64,000 nucleotides of DNA. Origin: Ponticoccus litoralis (GTDB lineage: Bacteria; Pseudomonadota; Alphaproteobacteria; Rhodobacterales; Rhodobacteraceae). The position numbers were made by a program, and so were the translations under genes. The stretch covers positions 1,054,001 through 1,118,000 of the forward strand of contig NZ_JBDNCH010000002.1 in assembly GCF_039769985.1 (NCBI RefSeq), written 5' to 3'. Of the stretch, positions 27,929 to 37,294 are shown piece by piece; the stretch's first letter is position 1; each line of letters begins with the position of its first letter. The notes below the pieces were generated by a model. It saw only the letters and a list, made by a program, of their open reading frames with translations. It did no database searches and was not told the DNA's origin.

Positions 27929-28550
27929 GGTCGGTATCGTGGCGATGCCGGTGCGCGGGGTCGTCGCCCTCCTCCGCATGGCCCTGGCCGTGCGGATGGT
28001 CATGGCTCTGCGCAGGCCCGTGACGATGCGCCTGCCCATGGGCGTGGCCGTGATCCTGCGCGGGCTTGTCCGACCCGTGGTCCTGCGCATGGGCCGTGTG
28101 CCCGTGTTCATGCGCATGGGTGCGTCCGTGACCATAGGCGCCGCCCTCGGGGGTGAAGGCGCGCATGGCCTCCGTGACATCGGCGCCGAGATGCTCCAGC
28201 ATGTGGCGGATCACCGGGTCGCGCTGGATCAGCAGGCAGTCATCCAGCAGCTGGCAGGGCGTGTGCCGGTTGCCGATATGCCATGCCAGCCGCGCCAGCG
28301 GGCCACGCACCTCCAGCACCGGCTCTTCCGCCGCGCGCACCGCCACAAGGCCGCCCCCCGCCAGCTCCAGCGCGTCGCCCTCGTCCAGAGAGGTCGTCTG
28401 CGCCAGATCCACCACGAAGGACAGCCCCGCCTCTGTCACCAGCCGTTTGCGGCGCAGGAACCGCGCCTCGTAATCCAGCACGACGCTCTGCGCCGCGCCG
28501 CTCCATGATCCGGCGCGATGCAGGACCTGCGCCACCGGCAATCCGCTCAT
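27918..28550 (-). CDS. ureE: Urease accessory protein UreE with long His-rich tail
   Basis: A 210-residue nickel metallochaperone. The N-terminal peptide-binding domain (LDYEARFLRRKRLVTEAGLS, then LPLDEG-like TSLDEGDALEL) and the metal-binding domain (AWHIGNRHTPCQLLDDCLLI, RDPVIRHMLEHLGADV) are typical. From about residue 158 to the end the tail is dense in histidine, with Ala, Gly, Asp and Gln (for example HGRTHAHEHGHTAHAQDHG and DDPAHRHRHDTDHAH), longer than in many homologues, suggesting nickel storage. ATG 28550 overlaps the stop of the upstream gene by ATGA. Confidence 0.95.
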   Translation of the reverse strand: MSGLPVAQVLHRAGSWSGAAQSVVLDYEARFLRRKRLVTEAGLSFVVDLAQTTSLDEGDALELAGGGLVAVRAAEEPVLEVRGPLARLAWHIGNRHTPCQLLDDCLLIQRDPVIRHMLEHLGADVTEAMRAFTPEGGAYGHGRTHAHEHGHTAHAQDHGSDKPAQDHGHAHGQAHRHGPAQSHDHPHGQGHAEEGDDPAHRHRHDTDHAH

Positions 28551-29125
28551 TCCACGGCCTCCACGCTGTTGTAATCGTAGGTATCCACGCCGCCGTCGTA
28601 GCGGCTTTCGACAAACAGGCTGAGCCCGAGGTCCGGCAGGTAGTGCAGGACATCCGTCAGCCCCTCGTCCGACCCGTATTCGACCTCGACCGGGATCATC
28701 CCGTAGCGGCACGCGCCGATCTGCGTCTCGGTCGCCGGGCCGAAACGGAACACCTGCCGCTCCTGCGAGAAACTGCCGTCGCCGCTGAAGATAACCGTGA
28801 AACTGGCCTGCCCCCCGGGCACGGGCAGCGGCATCTCGTCGGCGTTGATCTCGAAGGCATAGGCGCTGCGCCACGCGTCCCCCTCTTCGAGGCTGCGCGC
28901 TTCGAGCAGGTAGACCCCCTGCGCCAGCAGGCTTTGCGTCCGCTCGCCCGCCCCATTGGTGAAGATCGACGTCACGATGCCCGGGCCCTCGCCCCGGGTG
29001 AAGACCTCTGTGCTGTCGCCATCGACACCAAAGCGGATGCCGCGGTCGAGATCGGCCTGCGTCGGGCAGGCCTGCGCCGAGGCGGCGGTGCCGATCATCG
29101 CGGCCATCAGGATGAGCGGTCTCAT
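28547..29125 (-). CDS. Secreted protein of unknown function in the urease operon
   Basis: A 192-residue protein with a signal peptide (MRPLILMAAMIGTAASAQA). The mature part is beta-rich and acidic: LDRGIRFGVDGDSTEVFTRG, then RYGMIPVEVEYGSDEGLTD and SRYDGGVDTYDYNSVEAVE. No family is recognised. Its TGA overlaps the ureE ATG (ATGA), so it is translated as part of the accessory-gene operon, yet a periplasmic location separates it from cytoplasmic urease assembly. A 380-bp gap lies before it, so it may head its own transcript. Confidence 0.8.
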   Translation of the reverse strand: MRPLILMAAMIGTAASAQACPTQADLDRGIRFGVDGDSTEVFTRGEGPGIVTSIFTNGAGERTQSLLAQGVYLLEARSLEEGDAWRSAYAFEINADEMPLPVPGGQASFTVIFSGDGSFSQERQVFRFGPATETQIGACRYGMIPVEVEYGSDEGLTDVLHYLPDLGLSLFVESRYDGGVDTYDYNSVEAVE

Positions 29126-29507
29126 GGCGGGGTCTCCCTGTTGTTCTTCACGAAAAGCTTAACCGCGGATCACGCGGGCTTCGATAGCCAATTGCCCGTG
29201 ACGCCAGCCGATGCCCTGCCCGGACTTGCCCGGCGTCCTGCCCCCCCTGCACCCGGCCCGGGGCGCGGTGCACAGGAAAGCGCCCCCTGCGGCTGCCGAT
29301 CCTTCGGGCGTCGGGCCGGATCACCCCGGTCGACGGCGCCGCATTCCGGCTGGTCATCCGGCACGCCTGCCCGGCGCCGGTTTTGCCAACCCGGCTGGCC
29401 GGTTCATCTGCGGCCTCCGCGCGGTCCTTCACCATGTGCGGCAAGCCCAAAGCCCCGCCTGCGGACCAGTGGAGGCCATCGCCATCATGCAGCCGTTCCG
29501 ACATCGC
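29126..29507. other. Gap between ureC and the downstream accessory genes
   Basis: About 380 bp with no convincing gene. A 118-codon leftward open frame (29148-29504) overlaps the gap but has low-complexity Arg/Gly/Ala content and no ribosome site or domain. A promoter for the downstream genes may lie here, but none is clear. Confidence 0.45.
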
Positions 29508-31233
<1,726 letters not shown>

Positions 31234-31246
31234 CGCAGGGGCCTTT

Positions 31247-31576
31247 CTATTGGGGCGCGTGGGGCGCGGGATCGCGGCGGGCAAGCCGATGGGCGTTGGA
31301 ACGGGTGACGATGCGCAAGGGACGCAGGGCGGCGGCCAGCGCCGCCTCCGGCGCCGCGCCACGCCAGGCGGCGGAACAGGCCGCGCGCCCGGCCTCGGCA
31401 AAGGCGCCCTGCTTCTCGGCGACCATGCGCAACGGCTCGCTCTCGGACATGCGCCAGAGGCCGACCATGCCCAGCGAGCGCATCCAGATGACGGCGCCCG
31501 CCTCGACGGTCATCCAGGCAAGGTCGGTCGACAGCCGCATGACGGCAAAGGGGTCCCGGGTCTGTGTCTCGGTCAT
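31247..31576 (-). CDS. Small helical protein between ureB and ureC
   Basis: A 109-residue alanine-rich, probably all-helical cytoplasmic protein (RDPFAVMRLSTDLAWMTVEA, then SESEPLRMVAEKQGAFAEAG, ending in a basic HRLARRDPAPHAPQ). Proteins of this size and composition sit at the same place in other Rhodobacteraceae urease operons, where they have been labelled by composition as antifreeze-like; that label has no functional support. It ends 13 bp before ureC. Start at ATG 31576; an upstream extension overlapping ureB is less likely. Possible role: phasin-like or assembly helper, not shown. Confidence 0.75.
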   Translation of the reverse strand: MTETQTRDPFAVMRLSTDLAWMTVEAGAVIWMRSLGMVGLWRMSESEPLRMVAEKQGAFAEAGRAACSAAWRGAAPEAALAAALRPLRIVTRSNAHRLARRDPAPHAPQ

Positions 31577-31643
31577 CGCAATCGGGTCCTCGGGAAAGAC
31601 GGCCCCGCCGCACCGCGCGCCGGAACCGGAAGGGCCGGCAGGT

Positions 31644-31949
31644 CTAGAGCGCGCCCATGACCTGCTGGTTGAAGCCATGGATCCGGCGCGCGCCCGCCAT
31701 CGGGATCAGCACCACCTCGCGCCGCTGGCCGGGTTCAAAGCGCACCGCCGTCCCGGCGGCGATGTCCAGCCGCATGCCCCGCGCCGCACCCCGGTCGAAA
31801 TCCAGCGCCGGGTTGGCCTCGGCGAAATGGTAATGGCTGCCCACCTGCACCGGGCGGTCGCCGGTATTGGCGACCATCAGCGTCAGGGCGGCGCGGCCCT
31901 CGTTCAGCGTCAGAACCCCCGGGGCGGGCAGAAGCTCACCGGGGATCAC
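31644..31949 (-). CDS. ureB: Urease subunit beta
   Basis: A 101-residue structural subunit of the urease trimer. The start VIPGELLPAPGVLTLNEGRA and the core RPVQVGSHYHFAEANPALDF match UreB over its full usual length. Translation starts at GTG 31949, which overlaps the TGA of the small upstream gene (GTGA) and has GAGG 8-9 nt before it. The frame is open further upstream, but that part is another gene in a different frame. Confidence 0.95.
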   Translation of the reverse strand: MIPGELLPAPGVLTLNEGRAALTLMVANTGDRPVQVGSHYHFAEANPALDFDRGAARGMRLDIAAGTAVRFEPGQRREVVLIPMAGARRIHGFNQQVMGAL

Positions 31950-32110
31950 CGGCCCGTCCTCGCCACAACCACCGCCACCACGACCAGCGCCGCCGCCGCC
32001 AGCAAGGTCAGCCACGATCCCGCACCATGCGGATGCAGATGCGCGCCCTCATGCGCCACCGCCGCCGAAGCCGCCATCGCCAGAGCCGCCGCGCTCAAAC
32101 CCGTTCTCAT
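31946..32110 (-). CDS. Small His-containing membrane protein between ureA and ureB
   Basis: A 54-residue protein with a signal-like segment (MRTGLSAAALAMAASAAVA), a short His-rich loop AHEGAHLHPHGAGSW and a C-terminal membrane helix (LTLLAAAALVVVAVVVA) ending RTGR. Five histidines in or near the periplasmic loop could bind nickel. The TGA overlaps the GTG start of ureB (GTGA), so it is co-translated with the urease subunits. It is unlike UreJ/HupE in length. The function is unknown. Confidence 0.75.
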   Translation of the reverse strand: MRTGLSAAALAMAASAAVAHEGAHLHPHGAGSWLTLLAAAALVVVAVVVARTGR

Positions 32111-32128
32111 CCTGTCACCCCTTTCGTG

Positions 32129-32149
32129 CTTCTTCTTGGTCCAAATACC
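32129..32149 (+). repeat. Intergenic repeat copy 3
   Basis: CTTCTTCTTGGTCCAAATACC, a perfect match to the core, lies in the 62-bp gap between ureA and the small membrane-protein gene, within the urease operon. Confidence 0.75.
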
Positions 32150-32172
32150 TGCTCCGACGCCCGCAACAGGCG

Positions 32173-32475
32173 TCACCGGATCGGGTTGTGCACCGTCACC
32201 AGCTTGGTTCCGTCCGGAAAGGTCGCCTCGACCTGCACCTCGTGGATCATCTCGGCGATACCCGCCATGCACTGCTCCCGGTAGACGACCTCGGCCCCTG
32301 CCTGCATCAGGTCGGCCACCGACCGCCCGTCGCGCGCGCCCTCGACCACCGCGTCGGTGATCAGGGCGATCGCCTCGGGGTGGTTCAGCTTCACCCCGCG
32401 TTCCAGCCGCTTGCGGGCCACCACGGCGGCCATGGCCACCAGCAGCTTGTCTTTCTCGCGAGGGGTCAGGTTCAT
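32173..32475 (-). CDS. ureA: Urease subunit gamma
   Basis: A 100-residue small structural subunit of urease. MNLTPREKDKLLVAMAAVVA, the block LNHPEAIALITDAVVEGARD and the end TFPDGTKLVTVHNPI are family signatures over the full normal length. Its ATG overlaps the ureD stop by ATGA. Confidence 0.97.
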   Translation of the reverse strand: MNLTPREKDKLLVAMAAVVARKRLERGVKLNHPEAIALITDAVVEGARDGRSVADLMQAGAEVVYREQCMAGIAEMIHEVQVEATFPDGTKLVTVHNPIR

Positions 32476-33317
32476 CTCGTCACAGTCTCCACGACGTCGG
32501 AAGCCGGTCCCGGCTGAGCCGGTCCGAGGATGGGCAGAAGGGTGCTGCGCAGCGCGTGGCCGTCCCCGGCCAGCAGGCGCACCACCAGAAGATCGGGCCC
32601 CGGCAGGCTGGCCCCGCCAGAAGCCGGCAGAAGCGCGCGCACCGGCGCCAGCTGCGCCCCGGCGTCGGGGGCCGCATAGACGACCTGCGCCATGGCCCCG
32701 GCGCCGCCACCCAGAGCGGGCCGCGCCATCTGCGCCGCCACGTCGCCGCGCAGGAACAGCCCGTCGGCATATAGCGGCAGCCCGGCCCGGAAAATCTCGA
32801 TCCGGTCGCGGAACCGCACGTCACGCAGCACCTCGCCCATGGCGGCGCGGCCGAAGATCACCGGCTCCACCAGCAGGAACCGCGCGTCGGGCGCAAGCGC
32901 GACGCGCAGCCGCCGCTCCAGCCGCGCACCCTCGAAGAGGATCAGTTCCTGCGGCAGCCAGAGCATCTCGGCCCCCGCCTCGGCGGCCAGCACCGTCTCG
33001 ACCCGCGCCACGCCAGAGGCGGCACGGTAGGCGCGCTCTGCCGCCTGCGTGGTCAGGCACAGCGAAGAGCCCGCCCCGGCCCGGGCCTCGACCGTCAGCC
33101 GGTCGCCGCCGGTCAGTCCGCCGGAGGTGTTGATGACGATGGCCTCGACACCCCGATCCGCCCGGCGCGGAAACAGCGCCTTCATCGCCCCCTGTGCGCG
33201 CAGGCGGTCGATGGCAGAGGTTTCGCCGCGCGCCTTGGTCGCGAGGCTCAGATGCCCCTCGGCCCGTGGCTGCACGGGCACCACCCGCCCTTCCGTCCCT
33301 GCCGGTTCTTCGCGCAT
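32472..33317 (-). CDS. ureD: Urease accessory protein UreD
   Basis: A 281-residue scaffold that binds the urease apoprotein and recruits UreF and UreG. Signature blocks are MKALFPRRADRG, IVINTSGGLTGGDRLTVEAR, LTTQAAERAYRA and LWLPQELILFEGARLERRL. Start taken at ATG 33317 (MREEPAGTEGRVVPVQPRA). The frame is open further upstream, but that part has non-coding composition. It is the first gene of the urease operon and couples to ureA by ATGA. Confidence 0.94.
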   Translation of the reverse strand: MREEPAGTEGRVVPVQPRAEGHLSLATKARGETSAIDRLRAQGAMKALFPRRADRGVEAIVINTSGGLTGGDRLTVEARAGAGSSLCLTTQAAERAYRAASGVARVETVLAAEAGAEMLWLPQELILFEGARLERRLRVALAPDARFLLVEPVIFGRAAMGEVLRDVRFRDRIEIFRAGLPLYADGLFLRGDVAAQMARPALGGGAGAMAQVVYAAPDAGAQLAPVRALLPASGGASLPGPDLLVVRLLAGDGHALRSTLLPILGPAQPGPASDVVETVTR

Positions 33318-33728
33318 GTGCCGCGTCACCGCCCGCGCCTCCTTTCGCAGTCCTGCCTCTTTCCTCCCCCTTCGGCCCGGCGACACCAATGATTCCCGGC
33401 TTCTCCGGCCCGATCGCCCGCAAGTTCGCACAACATTTCATCAGGCTTGCGCAAAGCGGCCCAATAAATAGGCCACGCACGCCGCGACCCCACCCGCGCA
33501 GGCCGGATCGTTGACCCATCGGCAACCGCGCCGCCTAGATCTGAGGGCCGCACGGGGGCCTGTCGATGCGATCGACGCCAGGCTGTCCGGGGCACATCAA
33601 GAAGCAATGCGGCCGCCGGTGATTGGACATCGTCGCGCGTATCGCATGGGACGCAACACCAAGGTTGCGGGACGATCCGGCGCGCGGCCCTTTTTGTGCG
33701 TCACGCATCAGACCCGCGGGGAGAGATC
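33318..33728. promoter_or_regulatory. Divergent control region between ureD and urtA
   Basis: About 410 bp separates the urease operon (leftward) from the urea importer (rightward). Two small dyads are visible near urtA: GCAAC-N6-GTTGC (33653-33668) and TGCGT-C-ACGCA (33697-33707, about 22 bp before the ATG). Nitrogen control would be expected from the pathway, but no convincing NtrC site or sigma-54 promoter could be read; the nearest match to a -24/-12 element is poor. Confidence 0.4.
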
Positions 33729-35021
33729 ATGACACACTTCACCAAACTGCTGTCGGGCGCCGCTGTCGCCGCCCTGGTGGCCGGGGCCGCGCAGGCGCAG
33801 GACTGCGCGGACGGCCCGATCAAGGTCGGCGTGCTGCACTCGCTGTCGGGCACCATGGCCATTTCCGAAACCACCCTGAAGGACACGATGGAAATGCTGG
33901 TCGCCAGCCAGAACGAGGCCGGCGGCCTTCTGGGCTGCGATCTCGAGGCGGTTGTCGTCGACCCGGCCTCGGACTGGCCGCTCTTTGCCGAGAAGGCGCG
34001 CGAGTTGCTGACCGTGCACGAGGTCGACGTGATCTTCGGCAACTGGACCTCGGTGTCGCGCAAATCCGTGCTGCCGGTCATCGAGGAACTGAACGGGCTG
34101 CTGTTCTACCCGGTCCAGTACGAAGGCGAAGAATCCTCGAAGAACGTCTTCTACACCGGCGCCGCGCCGAACCAGCAGGCGATCCCGGCCACCGACTACT
34201 TCCTCGAAGAGCTCGGCGTCGAGAAGTTCGCCCTGCTCGGAACCGATTACGTCTACCCGCGCACCACCAACAACATTCTCGAAAGCTACCTTCAGGAGAA
34301 GGGCATCGCCGCAGAGGACATCTTCGTGAACTACACGCCCTTCGGCCATTCCGACTGGGCGACCATCGTCGCCGACGTCGTGGCCCTGGGTGAGGACGGC
34401 AAGCAGGTCGGCGTGATCTCGACCATCAACGGCGACGCCAACATCGGCTTTTACAAGGAGCTGGCGGCGGCGGGCATCTCCGCCGACGACATCCCGGTCG
34501 TGGCCTTCTCGGTCGGTGAGGAAGAGCTGTCGGGGCTCGACACCTCGAACCTCGTCGGCCACCTCGCCGCGTGGAACTACTTCATGTCCGCCGACACGCC
34601 CGAGAACGCCGCGTTCATCGAGAAGTGGCATGCCTTCATCGGCGACGAGGACCGCGTGACCAACGACCCGATGGAAGCCCATTACATCGGCTTCAACATG
34701 TGGGTGCAGGCGGTCGAGGCAGCGGGCACCACCGATGTCGACGCCGTGCGCGACGCGATGTACGGCCAGACCTTCCCGAACCTGACCGGCGGCACCGCCG
34801 AGATGCTGGTGAACCATCACCTGTCCAAGCCGGTGCTGATCGGCGAGATCCGCGCCGACGGCCAGTTCGACATCATCAGCCAGACCGACCCGGTCCCGGG
34901 CGACGCATGGACCGACTTCCTGCCGGAATCCGCCGTGCTGACCTCTGACTGGAAGGACCTCGACTGCGGTATGTACAACACCCAGACCTCGACCTGCGTC
35001 CAGATCAAGTCCAACTACTGA
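33729..35021 (+). CDS. urtA: Urea ABC transporter substrate-binding protein UrtA
   Basis: A 430-residue periplasmic urea receptor. It has signal peptide HFTKLLSGAAVAALVAGAAQ and the UrtA-specific blocks IKVGVLHSLSGTMAISETTL, VDVIFGNWTSVSRKSVLPVI, NGLLFYPVQYEGEESSKNVF and TINGDANIGFYKELAAAGI. The NAH-type C-terminus (MEAHYIGFNMWVQAVEAAG) distinguishes it from branched-chain amino acid receptors. Start at ATG 33729 with GGGGAGA upstream. First gene of urtABCDE, beside the urease operon. Confidence 0.97.
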   Translation: MTHFTKLLSGAAVAALVAGAAQAQDCADGPIKVGVLHSLSGTMAISETTLKDTMEMLVASQNEAGGLLGCDLEAVVVDPASDWPLFAEKARELLTVHEVDVIFGNWTSVSRKSVLPVIEELNGLLFYPVQYEGEESSKNVFYTGAAPNQQAIPATDYFLEELGVEKFALLGTDYVYPRTTNNILESYLQEKGIAAEDIFVNYTPFGHSDWATIVADVVALGEDGKQVGVISTINGDANIGFYKELAAAGISADDIPVVAFSVGEEELSGLDTSNLVGHLAAWNYFMSADTPENAAFIEKWHAFIGDEDRVTNDPMEAHYIGFNMWVQAVEAAGTTDVDAVRDAMYGQTFPNLTGGTAEMLVNHHLSKPVLIGEIRADGQFDIISQTDPVPGDAWTDFLPESAVLTSDWKDLDCGMYNTQTSTCVQIKSNY

Positions 35022-35116
35022 TCCGGCACGACGCACCTGTGGCAGGGCGGGCCTCGCCCCGTCCTGCCCGCAGCGCCCGCCTTCCCCTTTCCTTCATCGA
35101 CACGACAGGTCTGCCC

Positions 35117-37072
35117 ATGCTCCGTGCCCTTCTCACGGCCCTTGCCTTGCTGTTGCTGCCACCTGCCGGCACCGCGCAGGAGGCCGGCCCGGACCTTCAG
35201 GCGGTCTTGCAAGAGCATCAGGCGCAGATCGCCCGGCCCTCGCGCACCAAGGTCGGCCCGGCCATCGAGGCGCTGCTGTCCTCCGGCCTGCCCGGCGTGC
35301 AGGGTTTCCTCGAGGCCTGGCAGGACAAGGGCCTCTATATCCGCGACGAGGACGGCCTGTTCTTCCGCATCGAACGCACCGGCGACACCGTCACCCTGCT
35401 GCATCCCGGCACGCTGGAGCCCGTCGAAGAAGGCGCCGATCCCGCGACCCTCTCCCAGATCCGCCCCAACGGCGGCGTCCGCCGCGTCATCGGCGAGGCT
35501 CTGGTGCAGTTCCAGCTGTCGGACCCCGACATCGACAGCCGCCGCGCCGCGCTGGACGCGATTTCACGCAATCTGGACCCCGCGCAGCTCGGCCCGCTGC
35601 GCAATTCCATCGCGGACGAAGAGGACCCGGCCCTGCGGCTGCGCAAGGAGCGGCTGGCAAACTACCTCATGGCCCGCTTCGGCGAAACGCCCGCAGAGCG
35701 CGTCACGGCCATCGAGGCGCTGTCGACCGACCTCAGCGTCGACGGGCGCGCGGTGCTGTCGCAGATCCTCTCGACCGATGTCGTGGTCGCGCAGGCCGCA
35801 CCCGAGGGCGCCAACCTGGCCCGCGTGCTGGAACCGGGCAGCGACCTGCCCCGGGCCGAGGCCTACGCGCTGATCGCGCCAGAGGCAGACGCGCCGCCGG
35901 TGCTGTCGCCCGCCCGGATCCGCACCGCGCTGGAGGCCACCGTCGAGGGCGGCGTCATCGCGGGCCTGCCCATCGCCCGTCTGGACACGCAGGAGGCGCG
36001 GGCCGAGGCCTACGACCGCCTCGCCGCCGCGGGCACCCTGCCGCCCCGCGCCAGCGCGCAGACCATCGACGAGACGCTCGCCGCCTATACGATCTTCGAG
36101 GTCTACAAAGAGGACAACCCCGCCATCACCGAGGCCGCCCGCCGCACGCAGGGCGCGGTGCAGACCCGCGTGGGCCTCAGCCAGACCGCCGACCTCGCGT
36201 TAGACGCGGTGTCGCTGGCCTCGATCTACTTCCTCGCCGCCATCGGCCTTGCCATCACCTTCGGCGTCATGGGCGTCATCAACATGGCGCATGGCGAGTT
36301 CATCATGATGGGCGCCTATACCGGCTACGTGGTGCAGCTGTTCATCCCCGATTACACCCTGTCGCTGATGGTCGCCCTGCCGCTGGCCTTCGCCGTGACC
36401 TTCGGCGCCGGTGTGGCGATGGAGCGGCTGGTGATCCGCTGGCTCTACGACCGCCCTCTGGAAACGCTGCTGGCCACCTTTGGCGTGTCCATCGCCCTGC
36501 AACAGCTGGCCAAGAACATCTTCGGCACGCAGGCGCGTCCGCTGACTTCTCCGGCCTGGCTGGACGGCACCCTCGCCTTCAACGAGGTGATCTCGATCAG
36601 CTACATCCGCGTCGCGATCTTCGTGCTGGCGCTGCTGTTCCTCGGCCTGCTGCTCTTCATCCTCAAGAAGACCCGGCTGGGGCTGGAGGTGCGCGCGGTG
36701 ACGCAGAACCCGCGCATGGCGGCCTCGATGGGCATCAACCCCGACAGGATCAAGATGCTGACCTTCGGCCTTGGATCCGGCATCGCCGGGATCGCGGGCG
36801 TCGCCATCGGACTTTACGCCAAGGTGACCTCGGAAATGGGGCAGGACTATATCGTGCAAAGCTTCATGACCGTGGTCGTGGGCGGCGTCGGCAACGTCTG
36901 GGGCACACTGGCGGGCGCCACGCTGATCGGCGTCCTGCAGAAGGGCATCGAATGGTTCAACCCGTCCAACACGCTGGCGGCGCAGACCTACATGATCCTC
37001 TTCATCATCCTTTTCATCCAGGTCCGGCCAAAGGGCATCATCGCCCTCAAGGGCCGCGCCGCGGGAGACTGA
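35117..37072 (+). CDS. urtB: Urea ABC transporter permease UrtB
   Basis: A 651-residue inner-membrane permease. After a signal-like segment, residues ~25-350 form a long periplasmic domain rich in short helices (RRAALDAISRNLDPAQLGPL, KERLANYLMARFGETPAERV) that is a known feature of many UrtB proteins. The C-terminal LivH-like permease starts near DLALDAVSLASIYFLAAIGL and contains VINMAHGEFIMMGAYTGYVV and GLEVRAVTQNPRMAASMGIN. Start at ATG 35117. It is followed by a 222-bp gap with two intergenic repeat copies before urtC. Confidence 0.95.
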   Translation: MLRALLTALALLLLPPAGTAQEAGPDLQAVLQEHQAQIARPSRTKVGPAIEALLSSGLPGVQGFLEAWQDKGLYIRDEDGLFFRIERTGDTVTLLHPGTLEPVEEGADPATLSQIRPNGGVRRVIGEALVQFQLSDPDIDSRRAALDAISRNLDPAQLGPLRNSIADEEDPALRLRKERLANYLMARFGETPAERVTAIEALSTDLSVDGRAVLSQILSTDVVVAQAAPEGANLARVLEPGSDLPRAEAYALIAPEADAPPVLSPARIRTALEATVEGGVIAGLPIARLDTQEARAEAYDRLAAAGTLPPRASAQTIDETLAAYTIFEVYKEDNPAITEAARRTQGAVQTRVGLSQTADLALDAVSLASIYFLAAIGLAITFGVMGVINMAHGEFIMMGAYTGYVVQLFIPDYTLSLMVALPLAFAVTFGAGVAMERLVIRWLYDRPLETLLATFGVSIALQQLAKNIFGTQARPLTSPAWLDGTLAFNEVISISYIRVAIFVLALLFLGLLLFILKKTRLGLEVRAVTQNPRMAASMGINPDRIKMLTFGLGSGIAGIAGVAIGLYAKVTSEMGQDYIVQSFMTVVVGGVGNVWGTLAGATLIGVLQKGIEWFNPSNTLAAQTYMILFIILFIQVRPKGIIALKGRAAGD

Positions 37073-37136
37073 GACCATGCACGCCTTATTCTGCCGCGCC
37101 AGCGCGGGTATCGGCTTCGGGATTGCCTTCGGCGAA

Positions 37137-37157
37137 GGTATTTTCACCAAGAAGAAG
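37137..37157 (-). repeat. Intergenic repeat copy 4
   Basis: GGTATTTTCACCAAGAAGAAG, the reverse complement of a CTTCTTCTTGGTGAAAATACC variant, in the urtB-urtC gap. Confidence 0.65.
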
Positions 37158-37195
37158 ACAGGCCGCCTCGCCCCGGTCGGCACTCCGCGCCCGGC

Positions 37196-37217
37196 TTCTT
37201 CTGTCCAAAAGTATCCC
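37196..37217 (+). repeat. Intergenic repeat copy 5 (diverged)
   Basis: CTTCTTCTGTCCAAAAGTATCC, a diverged copy lying 38 bp after copy 4 in opposite orientation, so the two form a long imperfect inverted repeat inside the urtB-urtC gap. Confidence 0.5.
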
Positions 37218-37294
37218 GGGGGTGAATTCGCGCATGCGAAGAGGGGGCAGAGCCCCCGGCCCGGCCCGACCCCAGGACCGACGGGAGACCGCTC

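Noticed and set aside
29148..29504. 118-codon leftward open frame after ureC
   Set aside because: No ribosome site, Arg/Gly-rich composition, no domain.
33651..33672. Possible sigma-54 promoter before urtA (CAC-N5-TTGC)
   Set aside because: Only half of the -24 element matches, so it was not called although nitrogen control is plausible.
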